29,035 nucleotides of DNA from the IMG/VR virus record IMGVR_UViG_3300032516_000136, positions 1 through 29,035 of that record. One strand, 5' to 3'. Within the stretch, counting starts at the first letter, position 1, and every line of letters starts with the position of its first letter. Both the position numbers and the translations under genes were made by a program. The notes beneath the pieces were generated by a model. It was not told the DNA's origin, did not search any database, and saw nothing but the letters and a program-made list of their open reading frames with translations. Positions 6,794 through 11,693 of this stretch are shown piece after piece. Source of the stretch: a virus.

Positions 6794-6845
6794 GGGTATA
6801 GCCTTCATTTTTCATTTGTTTGAAGAAATCATCTATTTCTAACAT
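6753..6845 (-). CDS. Short ORF with strong RBS, 30 aa, perhaps the 5' part of a split gene
   Basis: The ATG at 6845 is preceded by TAGGAGTTAAT, the best start signal in this stretch. The product MLEIDDFFKQMKNEGYTHG then runs into 11 residues of unlike composition before TAA. A +1 shift would carry it into the frame of 6644..6793. Read that way the two form one protein of about 66 aa. Whether it is one broken gene or two overlapping ones cannot be decided here. Confidence 0.35.
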   Translation of the reverse strand: MLEIDDFFKQMKNEGYTHGKWIRFRSCYMV

Positions 6846-6948
6846 ATTAACTCCTAAATCTAAAGTAAACTACTGATTTTGAATGATTTCAACATACTTC
6901 CTACCTTTAGCGGTCAGAATGATCAAAAAGCAATACATTTTTTAGGAA

Positions 6949-7314
6949 TCACAATAATTTCTTCAATTTGTCACATATAGATTTAATTCTTGCATTGATG
7001 TACTGATGCTTTGCTTTTAGTTCATAGGCTATCTGATTTTGCTTTAATCCTGACAAGTACAAATTTATGATGATTCTATCTTTGCTTGATAGCTTTAAAA
7101 CGTTGATTAAGGCACCTAGCTTGACCGCCATTGAGTTAGTTTTAAAGATATGACTATCAGACGGCAAAATGTCAGGATTCGCTTGTGGAGATTCTGAATA
7201 CTCATTATATTCGTTATATTTCCAGTAATTAGTATTACTTATTCGCTCATCTCTTAAAGGTTTATATAACTCTCCAAACTTCTTTTGTAGGTCTTTTTCT
7301 AACTCTTTTGACAT
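6949..7314 (-). CDS. HTH transcription regulator, sigma-70 region 4-like, 121 aa
   Basis: Residues 75-121 (LSSKDRIIINLYLSGLKQNQ, then IAYELKAKHQYINARIKSI) have the pattern of sigma-70 region 4 / LuxR-type helix-turn-helix: a leading helix, an L-G-K-Q turn, and a recognition helix after AYEL. The N-terminal 70 residues are polar with a Tyr/Asn-rich linker. Phage proteins of this type control middle or late transcription. An in-frame ATG lies upstream at 7338, but the ATG at 7314 has AAGGAGATTAAT directly before it and lies 1 nt after the previous stop, so it is preferred. Confidence 0.65.
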   Translation of the reverse strand: MSKELEKDLQKKFGELYKPLRDERISNTNYWKYNEYNEYSESPQANPDILPSDSHIFKTNSMAVKLGALINVLKLSSKDRIIINLYLSGLKQNQIAYELKAKHQYINARIKSICDKLKKLL

Positions 7315-7315
7315 A

Positions 7316-7564
7316 TTAATCTCCTTCATATCCATCATAAAGATGGTGTTCTCTATGCCAATTCATTACTTTATTCTTTGTGTAGATATTTGTTTTTTCA
7401 ATGCTTTCCCAGAATAAAAATAATGTCTTCATATTTTCTAATTGCTTAATAATATCTTGTTTTGAAAAATCATCTATAAGTTTATTATAAACATAATATT
7501 TCAGTAAATCTGCATGAGTATACTTATACTCTTCTTTGATTTCTTTTACTGTTTGATTTCTCAT
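7316..7564 (-). CDS. Hypothetical protein, 82 aa
   Basis: The ATG at 7564 is chosen because CAGGAGAAAAG lies just upstream; the ORF stays open 12 codons further without an RBS. The product is helical and charged (TVKEIKEEYKYTHADLLKYY) with an aromatic C-terminal half. No family is recognised. It overlaps the zinc-ribbon gene 7524..7706 by 41 nt and its own last codons carry the RBS of the regulator gene. Confidence 0.6.
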   Translation of the reverse strand: MRNQTVKEIKEEYKYTHADLLKYYVYNKLIDDFSKQDIIKQLENMKTLFLFWESIEKTNIYTKNKVMNWHREHHLYDGYEGD

Positions 7565-7706
7565 TTTCTTTTCTCCTGCGTTTGTAATTATGATATTCAC
7601 ATACTAGAAAATCTCTACGTCCTTTTGTAATTAAATATAGTTCATCTGTAAAATATGTAAACTGACAAAAATTACATTTTAGTTTAATACCATTTTGGTT
7701 GTTCAT
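7524..7706 (-). CDS. Small zinc-binding protein, 60 aa
   Basis: A likely metal site is formed by CNFC (residues 11-14) and CEYH (36-39), followed by a very basic tail (KRRRKENEKSNSKRNQRR). Nucleic-acid binding is plausible. The RBS AAGGAAAAT precedes the ATG at 7706. The 41-nt overlap with the following gene is long but both frames have good starts. The function is unknown. Confidence 0.55.
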   Translation of the reverse strand: MNNQNGIKLKCNFCQFTYFTDELYLITKGRRDFLVCEYHNYKRRRKENEKSNSKRNQRRV

Positions 7707-7709
7707 ACA

Positions 7710-8018
7710 CTATTTTCCTTTTTGTATTTTTATTAATTCCTTAGTTGCATACGGGGTAACTTTATCAATAACTTTATGATGCTGTCTACCAGATAAATGT
7801 ATATTATATCCTGCCTCAACAATATATAGCCAGAGATGTAATAACTCATGAAGTAATACTTCTATGAATAGTTCACTTTTGTCTATAGATTCTTTTGAAA
7901 TTAGTATTTTGAATTTGTTTCCTTTTGTATCTGTTAAACCATAACAACTAGAATTTCCGTGGTACAAAATATTTACTTCCTCAATAGTTCCTTTGAGGTC
8001 TAGCCTTTTATTCTTCAT
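7710..8018 (-). CDS. Putative HExxH zinc metallopeptidase-like protein, 102 aa
   Basis: The core EVLLHELLHLWLYI holds a HExxH motif (HELLH, residues 57-61) in a hydrophobic helix, as in zincin metallopeptidases such as SprT- or ImmA/IrrE-like proteins. A further His pair in GRQHHKVIDK (80-81) may give the third ligand. Before it lies a beta sheet (KFKILISKE). Small phage zincins of this kind are common and mostly uncharacterised; anti-repressor cleavage is only one idea. The ATG at 8018 has AAAGGAG upstream. The GGAG can pair with a CTCC five bases on, which may lower initiation. Confidence 0.62.
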   Translation of the reverse strand: MKNKRLDLKGTIEEVNILYHGNSSCYGLTDTKGNKFKILISKESIDKSELFIEVLLHELLHLWLYIVEAGYNIHLSGRQHHKVIDKVTPYATKELIKIQKGK

Positions 8019-8025
8019 TGGAGAA

Positions 8026-8226
8026 TTACTCCTTTATATATATTTTATACAAGTCCAGCATATAACCAAAACAAACAAGTTTTACAATGAACCCTAAGTA
8101 CTCTATTTCTCTTGCTTGATGAGGAGTAAGATACATTTCTTTTAAAAATATCATACGGCACCTCTTCATAGGAGAATTATTAACATAATTGCTACTAAGA
8201 ACATGATAATTATTAACAAGTCGCAT
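8026..8226 (-). CDS. Hypothetical protein, 66 aa
   Basis: The product is basic at the N-terminus with a hydrophobic C-terminal helix (YLGFIVKLVCFGYMLDLY), perhaps membrane-associated. A strong AAGGAGG lies upstream of the ATG at 8226, but with a long 14-nt spacing. An inner Met at residue 20 has no RBS. The family is not recognised. It is collinear with its neighbours and ends 7 nt before the metallopeptidase-like gene. Confidence 0.5.
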   Translation of the reverse strand: MRLVNNYHVLSSNYVNNSPMKRCRMIFLKEMYLTPHQAREIEYLGFIVKLVCFGYMLDLYKIYIKE

Positions 8227-8247
8227 TTGATTTTAATTTACCTCCTT

Positions 8248-8541
8248 TTAAATTATTTCTTCTACTAAAATTTCTGTTACCTCAAAAAGAGTTTTTCCAG
8301 TTCCATCCGGTTCTCGTGTCTTCCTTAATTTTATTTCTGCGTGTTTTTGTAATATGCTCGCCTCATAGCGTGTAAGACCATGCGCGATAATCTTACGCCT
8401 ACCATTATAAATAGTGACAAGTCTAAACCGTGAGAGATGCGCCACTGATACAATAGGCACATATTGTGGTTTAGGTTTAACGGTGTCGTTTGTTGCATCA
8501 ATCTTTTTCACGGCACTATTAAAGCGCGTAAGAAAGTCCAT
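8248..8541 (-). CDS. Hypothetical early protein, 97 aa
   Basis: The predicted fold is mixed: an N-terminal helix, then strands FRLVTIYNGRRKIIAHG and a helix TRYEASILQKHAEIKLRKT. The middle resembles a small dsRBD-like or ssDNA-binding alpha/beta unit, but no family match is claimed. The start ATG at 8541 has a strong TAGGAGGCC. Codons ending in G or C (GCG, CGC, GTG) are more frequent than in most of the window. Confidence 0.65.
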   Translation of the reverse strand: MDFLTRFNSAVKKIDATNDTVKPKPQYVPIVSVAHLSRFRLVTIYNGRRKIIAHGLTRYEASILQKHAEIKLRKTREPDGTGKTLFEVTEILVEEII

Positions 8542-8595
8542 TTTAAAGGCCTCCTAAAATTTTCCTTTTTAGTCCATGCCATTTATGACTTCATA

Positions 8596-8790
8596 TTATT
8601 CACCGTCCTTTATAATTCTTTCAACCGTCCTATATAATCCTAGCGCGGTTTTAGTTCCCCATGTTGTGCAATATAAGACCCGCTCTTTCCCGTCAATGGT
8701 TCGCGTCTCGCCTTTACATGGTTTTAAGTTTAGAACGTCTACCAATAACAAGCCGCGCCTTTCCTCTTCTTTTTCTGTTATATTTTCCAT
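8596..8790 (-). CDS. Conserved small phage protein, 64 aa
   Basis: The C-terminal half (TIDGKERVLYCTTWGTKTAL, then GLYRTVERIIKDG) is a pattern seen in small phage early proteins: a beta hairpin with a T-WG-KT turn and a final helix. The role is unknown. The ATG at 8790 has AAGGAGGCG upstream. It follows the 33-aa gene by 14 nt in the same transcript. Confidence 0.65.
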   Translation of the reverse strand: MENITEKEEERRGLLLVDVLNLKPCKGETRTIDGKERVLYCTTWGTKTALGLYRTVERIIKDGE

Positions 8791-8804
8791 AGTCTCGCGC
8801 CTCC

Positions 8805-8906
8805 TTAGTCTAGGTTTCCGTCGCTTGTAAAATCATAATCATTCGAGCGGATTATTTCTTCTATAGATTCCCGACTAGTTAAATATTCGTATTCATGTTG
8901 AAGCAT
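8805..8906 (-). CDS. Small phage protein, 33 aa
   Basis: The sequence ends SRESIEEIIRSNDYDFTSDG, a pattern (EE-I--NDYEFTEDG) typical of short acidic phage proteins that usually sit in early operons. The ATG at 8906 lies 15 nt after the previous stop; its RBS (GAGAAGA) is weak and far. The function is unknown. Confidence 0.55.
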   Translation of the reverse strand: MLQHEYEYLTSRESIEEIIRSNDYDFTSDGNLD

Positions 8907-8921
8907 AATAGAATAGTCTTC

Positions 8922-9170
8922 TCACAAACTTTTAAGGAATTCATTTCTTAAAACTTCTAACTTGTCTTCCGTCTTAAGGTCGAATTCCCCCTGTTCATCC
9001 ATTGTAGAATGTTGCTCAATGTCATTGCGCTCCTTTAGATATGCTTCAGCAGTTTTATATGTCTCGCATTTCTCGCCGTGTTCTTTTAGAATCTTTTCGG
9101 CGCACTCCCTCATGGCATTTTGTATCGTTACTCTAATATATTCTTTTTCCTGTTCCGTTATCTTTTGCAT
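8922..9170 (-). CDS. Hypothetical early protein, 82 aa
   Basis: The product is strongly charged and nearly all helical (KITEQEKEYIRVTIQNAMRE and LEVLRNEFLKSL at the ends). No motif is recognised. The ATG at 9170 is preceded by AAAGGAGATAAAT. It ends 15 nt before the 33-aa gene. Confidence 0.65.
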   Translation of the reverse strand: MQKITEQEKEYIRVTIQNAMRECAEKILKEHGEKCETYKTAEAYLKERNDIEQHSTMDEQGEFDLKTEDKLEVLRNEFLKSL

Positions 9171-9185
9171 ATTTATTTATCTCCT

Positions 9186-9419
9186 TTATAAAAGATTGTC
9201 TAATTCTTTTTGAGTAATAATATTCATACAATTTGAATCATTATCTCTTAACCATTGCCTTATATGTCTACTTGTTGTTCTACTCCAATATTTGTCTGTT
9301 TTGTAATACATATCTGCATCCTTGTCATAAAATGCTACTGGTGTTTTATAACTAAATAATACTATACATAGTTCCATTTCCACTTCTGTCATATTTATTC
9401 CTATTGAATTAAGTTTCAT
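9186..9419 (-). CDS. Conserved small phage early protein, 77 aa
   Basis: The stretch IVLFSYKTPVAFYD ... YYKTDKYWSRTTSRHIRQWL matches a recurrent pattern of small phage proteins (strand, Y-TPVA, W-TTS-HI). The function is unknown; a role early in infection follows only from promoter proximity. RBS CGGAGGTAAATAG precedes the ATG at 9419 and lies inside the end of the upstream gene. Confidence 0.68.
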   Translation of the reverse strand: MKLNSIGINMTEVEMELCIVLFSYKTPVAFYDKDADMYYKTDKYWSRTTSRHIRQWLRDNDSNCMNIITQKELDNLL

Positions 9420-9420
9420 T

Positions 9421-9597
9421 CTATTTACCTCCGATAGTTATTTCCTGCCATCTATAGCAAGCTTCATCATACTCCATTCCATCAAATTTTATTGCATTGT
9501 ACAACCAATTAAGTCTTATGGCCGTCTTCAAGTCTCCAAGTGTCATGGCTTGTTGTTCTGATGTGTCAATCTCTGATAATAAGATTTCAGAATTCAT
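9421..9597 (-). CDS. Small early protein, 58 aa
   Basis: An acidic N-terminus (MNSEILLSEIDTSEQQ) leads to a helical core (DLKTAIRLNWLYNAIKFDG, then YDEACYRWQ). The ATG at 9597 overlaps the end of the first gene in the transcript by 11 nt, so translation is probably coupled; a clear separate RBS is not seen. The stop TAG is 1 nt before the next start. The family is not recognised. Confidence 0.6.
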   Translation of the reverse strand: MNSEILLSEIDTSEQQAMTLGDLKTAIRLNWLYNAIKFDGMEYDEACYRWQEITIGGK

Positions 9598-9718
9598 TGT
9601 CTTCCACCCATACCTCTATTGAATCTTGAGTATACACTAATATAAATCCGTAGTTTGTTAAGTTATCAACAGTTGATTGAGTTATCATCTTTTCTGGTAT
9701 TTCTCTTATAAATTTCAT
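9587..9718 (-). CDS. First gene of the leftward transcript, small protein, 43 aa
   Basis: The ATG at 9718 has the strong RBS AAAGGAGGAAGG and lies about 25 nt downstream of the promoter -10 hexamer. The product (KFIREIPEKMITQSTVDNLT, then YGFILVYTQDSIEVWVED) looks like a small alpha/beta protein; the function is unknown. Being first, it should be made early and at high level. Confidence 0.65.
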   Translation of the reverse strand: MKFIREIPEKMITQSTVDNLTNYGFILVYTQDSIEVWVEDNEF

Positions 9719-9742
9719 ACCTTCCTCCTTTGCTTCATTCTA

Positions 9743-9771
9743 AGTGTAGCAGACATACCTAATTCTGTCAA
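9743..9771 (-). promoter_or_regulatory. Sigma70-type promoter of the leftward transcript
   Basis: On the minus strand the -35 hexamer TTGACA (9766-9771) is perfect, followed by a 17-bp spacer and TACACT (9743-9748) as -10, with TGC directly before it as an extended -10. The start of transcription should be near 9736, giving a leader of about 18 nt before the first ATG. This should be a strong host-RNA-polymerase early promoter. Confidence 0.85.
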
Positions 9772-9953
9772 TGGTTATTTTAAATTATTTTTTGTGTAAT
9801 AAAAATGGCTAGCTTGTGCATATTATGGCCAATCAACCAACAAACTAGTGAGTGAATGATTGGATACATAAAAGCTAATGTCATTAATTCTGCTATGTGC
9901 AATCCATTCTTGTTATACTTGATTTTATTCATACCCTAGCATAACAGGAAGTG

Positions 9954-9971
9954 ATGACACCTTAATGTCAT
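9954..9971. repeat. Inverted repeat ATGACA-6-TGTCAT
   Basis: Arms of 6 bp (9954-9959 and 9966-9971) are separated by CCTTAA, giving an 18-bp dyad of the size of a dimeric repressor operator. It lies about 185 bp upstream of the leftward promoter, so direct repression would need looping. Confidence 0.4.
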
Positions 9972-10093
9972 TCATGTGAAATCCTTGTGAATAATATATG
10001 CCTGTAATTTGCTTTGTTTGGTAGAATCAACTTATTGTCCTAATTTGTCTTATATGTAACAACTGCATGAATTTTGCATAAATAACTGTCTGT

Positions 10094-10110
10094 TTATTGA
10101 TTATCAATAA
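10094..10110. repeat. 17-bp palindrome TTATTGAT-T-ATCAATAA
   Basis: Perfect 8-bp arms flank a single T. The direct repeat TTTGCATA occurs on each side (10073-10080 and 10111-10118). It is a candidate binding site for a dimeric regulator or an origin-binding protein. Confidence 0.5.
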
Positions 10111-10128
10111 TTTGCATATTTACTATAT

Positions 10129-10144
10129 TGTTACATATGTAACA
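10129..10144. repeat. 16-bp perfect palindrome TGTTACATATGTAACA
   Basis: The dyad has no spacer. A related half-site (TATATGTAACAA) lies at 10051-10062, about 80 bp upstream. Its size and symmetry fit a repressor operator; the binding protein is unknown. Confidence 0.5.
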
Positions 10145-10300
10145 TCTAAGTTAAATTTCAATTAAGTTGTAGATTTTATATTGCTTTATTGCCATATTGA
10201 CCGCATATAGTGAGAGTATATTTTATAACTGATTCTCTTATGTAGAATACACGCATACACAAGATATACTCCAATTTTATGTAGCTATATGCGTATATAC

Positions 10301-10320
10301 ATAGTGTGTATATACACTAT
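10301..10320. repeat. Inverted repeat ATAGTGT-6-ACACTAT
   Basis: Arms of 7 bp at 10301-10307 and 10314-10320 enclose GTATAT. The sequence GTATATAC also occurs just before (10293-10300) and within. This alternating TA-rich segment melts easily and precedes the heptamer arrays. Confidence 0.35.
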
Positions 10321-10352
10321 ATCGTTATTATGTAATTAATAGTATAAATATA

Positions 10353-10390
10353 TAGTTAGTAGTTAATAGTTAATAGTTAGTAGTTAGTAG
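10353..10390 (+). repeat. Tandem heptamer array, TAGTTAR x5 plus TAG
   Basis: Five head-to-tail copies are seen: TAGTTAG, TAGTTAA, TAGTTAA, TAGTTAG, TAGTTAG, then TAG. Such short direct repeats resemble iterons bound by replication initiators or by small terminase at pac sites. The array is about 170 bp upstream of terS. Confidence 0.75.
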
Positions 10391-10435
10391 TATATACAGT
10401 TATTAATATACTTATAGTTGGATACAAGTAACTAG

Positions 10436-10466
10436 GTATTAGTAGTTAGTAGTTAGTAGTTAGTAG
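10436..10466 (+). repeat. Second TAGTTAG heptamer array, three full copies plus partial ends
   Basis: Copies lie at 10443-10449, 10450-10456 and 10457-10463, with GTATTAG before and TAG after. Two more single copies (TAGTTAA at 10521 and TAGTTAG at 10531, 10 nt apart) follow before the terS start. Confidence 0.75.
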
Positions 10467-10561
10467 ATTAACTATCAATAGTATAGCTAATATACAAATA
10501 ACCAATAAAATAGGTATAAATAGTTAATAATAGTTAGTAAATTAGATATAAGTATACTAAA

Positions 10562-11020
10562 ATGATTGATAATGATAAACAATTAATAAATACAATAGAT
10601 AAGAAACTCAATAAGAGACAATGGAAGTTTATTGAGTTAATGAATAAAGGATTATCTATACCAGAAGCTTATAGATTAGCTGGTTATACTGGTATTAATG
10701 CTCAACAGCCGTATCAATTGAATCATTATTTGAAAGGTAAGATAGCAGAAATAGCAGAAGCTAATGGTTTCAATCGTAATAGATTAATGGTTGAATTGAA
10801 TAAATTGATTGATTTGCCTTTGGATAATACCAAACTCAATGTAACATTAAGAGAGAAGCTATCAATCATTCGCACCCTGGCTAAGTGTCTGCCAGATGTG
10901 GACAAGCCAAAGGACAATCTGTCCAGATTTACCATTGTCAATAACGTTGTAACAACGCAAGTTGACAGTTCCCAGTTGCCATCTATTGCAACTACAAGCA
11001 TTGAAGCTGAATTAGTTTAA
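10562..11020 (+). CDS. terS: Terminase small subunit, 152 aa
   Basis: The N-terminal part (LNKRQWKFIELMNKGLSIPE, then AYRLAGYTG) is the DNA-binding helix-turn-helix seen in phage small terminases. The central LREKLSIIRTLAKCL helix fits the oligomerisation region. It would recognise the packaging site and recruit the large subunit. The length fits the family. No good RBS is present before the ATG at 10562 (upstream is AT-rich, AAGTATACTAAA), so expression may be low. It is separated from terL by two tRNAs and a small gene, which is unusual. The heptamer arrays directly upstream are possible binding sites. Confidence 0.75.
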   Translation: MIDNDKQLINTIDKKLNKRQWKFIELMNKGLSIPEAYRLAGYTGINAQQPYQLNHYLKGKIAEIAEANGFNRNRLMVELNKLIDLPLDNTKLNVTLREKLSIIRTLAKCLPDVDKPKDNLSRFTIVNNVVTTQVDSSQLPSIATTSIEAELV

Positions 11021-11179
11021 GTGGGTAGGGATGGGACTGAAGTATGTGGTTTGTATAGAATGGACTAGTAGACAGACCATAGATCCAAGCAAACTAAGCC
11101 CTCTAAATTGTTACATAAACTGTAATTAACTCGTAAGATTCAATTCATAAGGTATAGGGATATCAAACTATAAAATATT

Positions 11180-11254
11180 AGCGCTGTAGAGCAGTGGTAG
11201 CTCGCCAGGCTCATAACCTGGAGGTCGTTGGTTCAACTCCAACCGGCGCAACCA
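11180..11254 (+). tRNA. tRNA-Met(CAT), initiator-like, with encoded CCA
   Basis: A full cloverleaf is present: acceptor AGCGCTG/CGGCGCA, D stem GAGC/GCTC with a 7-nt loop, anticodon stem CCAGG/CCTGG with loop CTCATAA (anticodon 11212-11214), variable AGGTC, T stem GTTGG/CCAAC with loop TTCAACT, then A and CCA. Position 1:72 is an A-A mismatch and pair 11:24 is A:U, both hallmarks of bacterial initiator tRNA. The D arm and the stretch around the anticodon match initiator sequences closely. Only two of the usual three G:C pairs are present in the anticodon stem (29:41 is A:U). Confidence 0.88.
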
Positions 11255-11395
11255 TTTATTCCCCATAACTAAGGTTATGGTACTGAAACGAAAGTTTCAT
11301 GTATAGACTTCCTTTGCTGGGAAGGAATAGAAAGTTCAACACAATTTCCCAGGATTTAATAAGTATTCAGAAAGTACCAGGATTGCCGGTACATT
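11255..11395 (+). ncRNA. Hairpin-rich spacer between the two tRNAs
   Basis: In 141 nt four stem-loops can be drawn: CCATAAC/GTTATGG with a 4-nt loop (11263-11280); TGAAAC/GTTTCA capped by a GAAA tetraloop (11284-11299); CTGGGAA/TTCCCAG (11317-11352), which competes with CTTCC/GGAAG (11310-11326); and GTACC/GGTAC (11374-11392), ending 3 nt before tRNA-His. No ORF or third cloverleaf fits. It may be processing signals for a tRNA precursor or a separate small RNA. Confidence 0.45.
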
Positions 11396-11465
11396 GTGAC
11401 GGTAGCCTAAAGGTTAAGGCGTCCGGCTGTGAACCGGAATATGGGGTTCAATTCTCCCCGTCACC
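11396..11465 (+). tRNA. tRNA-His(GTG), slightly irregular
   Basis: The acceptor GTGACGG/CCGTCAC, D stem GCCT/AGGC, and anticodon stem TCCGG/CCGGA with loop CTGTGAA give anticodon GTG. The discriminator is C73, as in all bacterial tRNA-His. The T stem has only four pairs (GGGG/CTCC, one G-T) around TTCAATT, the base before position 1 is T rather than the usual G-1, and no CCA is encoded (CCT follows). It is probably functional but could be degenerating. Confidence 0.75.
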
Positions 11466-11482
11466 CCTTTAAGGAGAAAACA

Positions 11483-11638
11483 ATGCCATTAAAGACAGGA
11501 TCTTCAGATAAGGCTGTTTCAGCTAATATTTCAGAATTAAGTAATTCAGGGTATCCACACAGACAAGCCATTGCAATAGCCCTGTCTAAAGCTGGAAAGT
11601 CAAATAAACAAGTTAAGCACAAGAAAGCGAGTAAGTGA
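11483..11638 (+). CDS. Small DUF6496-like protein, 51 aa
   Basis: The sequence [20 protein letters not shown], then [16 protein letters not shown] with a Lys-rich tail, follows the pattern of a small basic phage protein family (MPL-KG-S-K-VS-NI-EL--G-P-KQAVAIAL--A), annotated as DUF6496. Its role is unknown; it is often near packaging genes. AAGGAG precedes the ATG at 11483. A longer in-frame start at 11429 would lie inside tRNA-His and has no RBS, so it is rejected. Confidence 0.7.
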   Translation: MPLKTGSSDKAVSANISELSNSGYPHRQAIAIALSKAGKSNKQVKHKKASK

Positions 11639-11652
11639 TACTTTAAGTGCAT

Positions 11653-11675
11653 TTTGTGTTATCTAATAGCACAAA
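11653..11675 (+). promoter_or_regulatory. Stem-loop just before the terL ribosome binding site
   Basis: TTTGTGTTA and TAGCACAAA pair over 9 bp with one G-T, with the loop TCTAA. The hairpin ends a few bases before AGAGGATA, so it might influence terL translation or mark an RNA processing point. There is no T-run, so it is not a classical terminator. Confidence 0.35.
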
Positions 11676-11693
11676 TAGAGGATAAAATCTAAT

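Larger units (their letters stand above)
9772..10561. other. Gene-free AT-rich control region between divergent transcripts
   Basis: No convincing ORF lies on either strand, and stop codons are dense. It holds the back side of the leftward promoter, several palindromes (9954-9971, 10094-10110, 10129-10144, 10301-10320), the direct repeat TTTGCATA at 10073 and 10111, and TAGTTAG heptamer arrays from 10353 on. No rightward promoter with both hexamers at good spacing could be fixed. Likely roles are regulation, replication origin or packaging start, all inferred. Confidence 0.75.

Noticed and set aside
6870-6938. 22-codon ORF (LTAKGRKYVEIIQNQ)
   Set aside because: It resembles the end of a regulator but has no RBS and no upstream open frame; it may be a remnant.
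8576-9213. Plus-strand ORFs opposite the early genes
   Set aside because: They are antisense shadows of leftward genes with good RBS and conserved patterns.
10353-10466. CRISPR-like array
   Set aside because: The repeats are 7 bp, directly adjacent and have no unique spacers, so they are tandem repeats and not a CRISPR.
11031-11129. 32-codon ORF between terS and tRNA-Met
   Set aside because: The RBS is only loosely G-rich and the product has no recognisable features. It is too weak to call.
11284-11299. Hammerhead ribozyme core (CTGA ... GAAA)
   Set aside because: The CTGATGA core is absent; GAAA is simply the tetraloop of a hairpin.
11300-11360. Third tRNA between tRNA-Met and tRNA-His
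   Set aside because: An anticodon-like arm and TTCAAC occur, but no D arm or acceptor stem fits.
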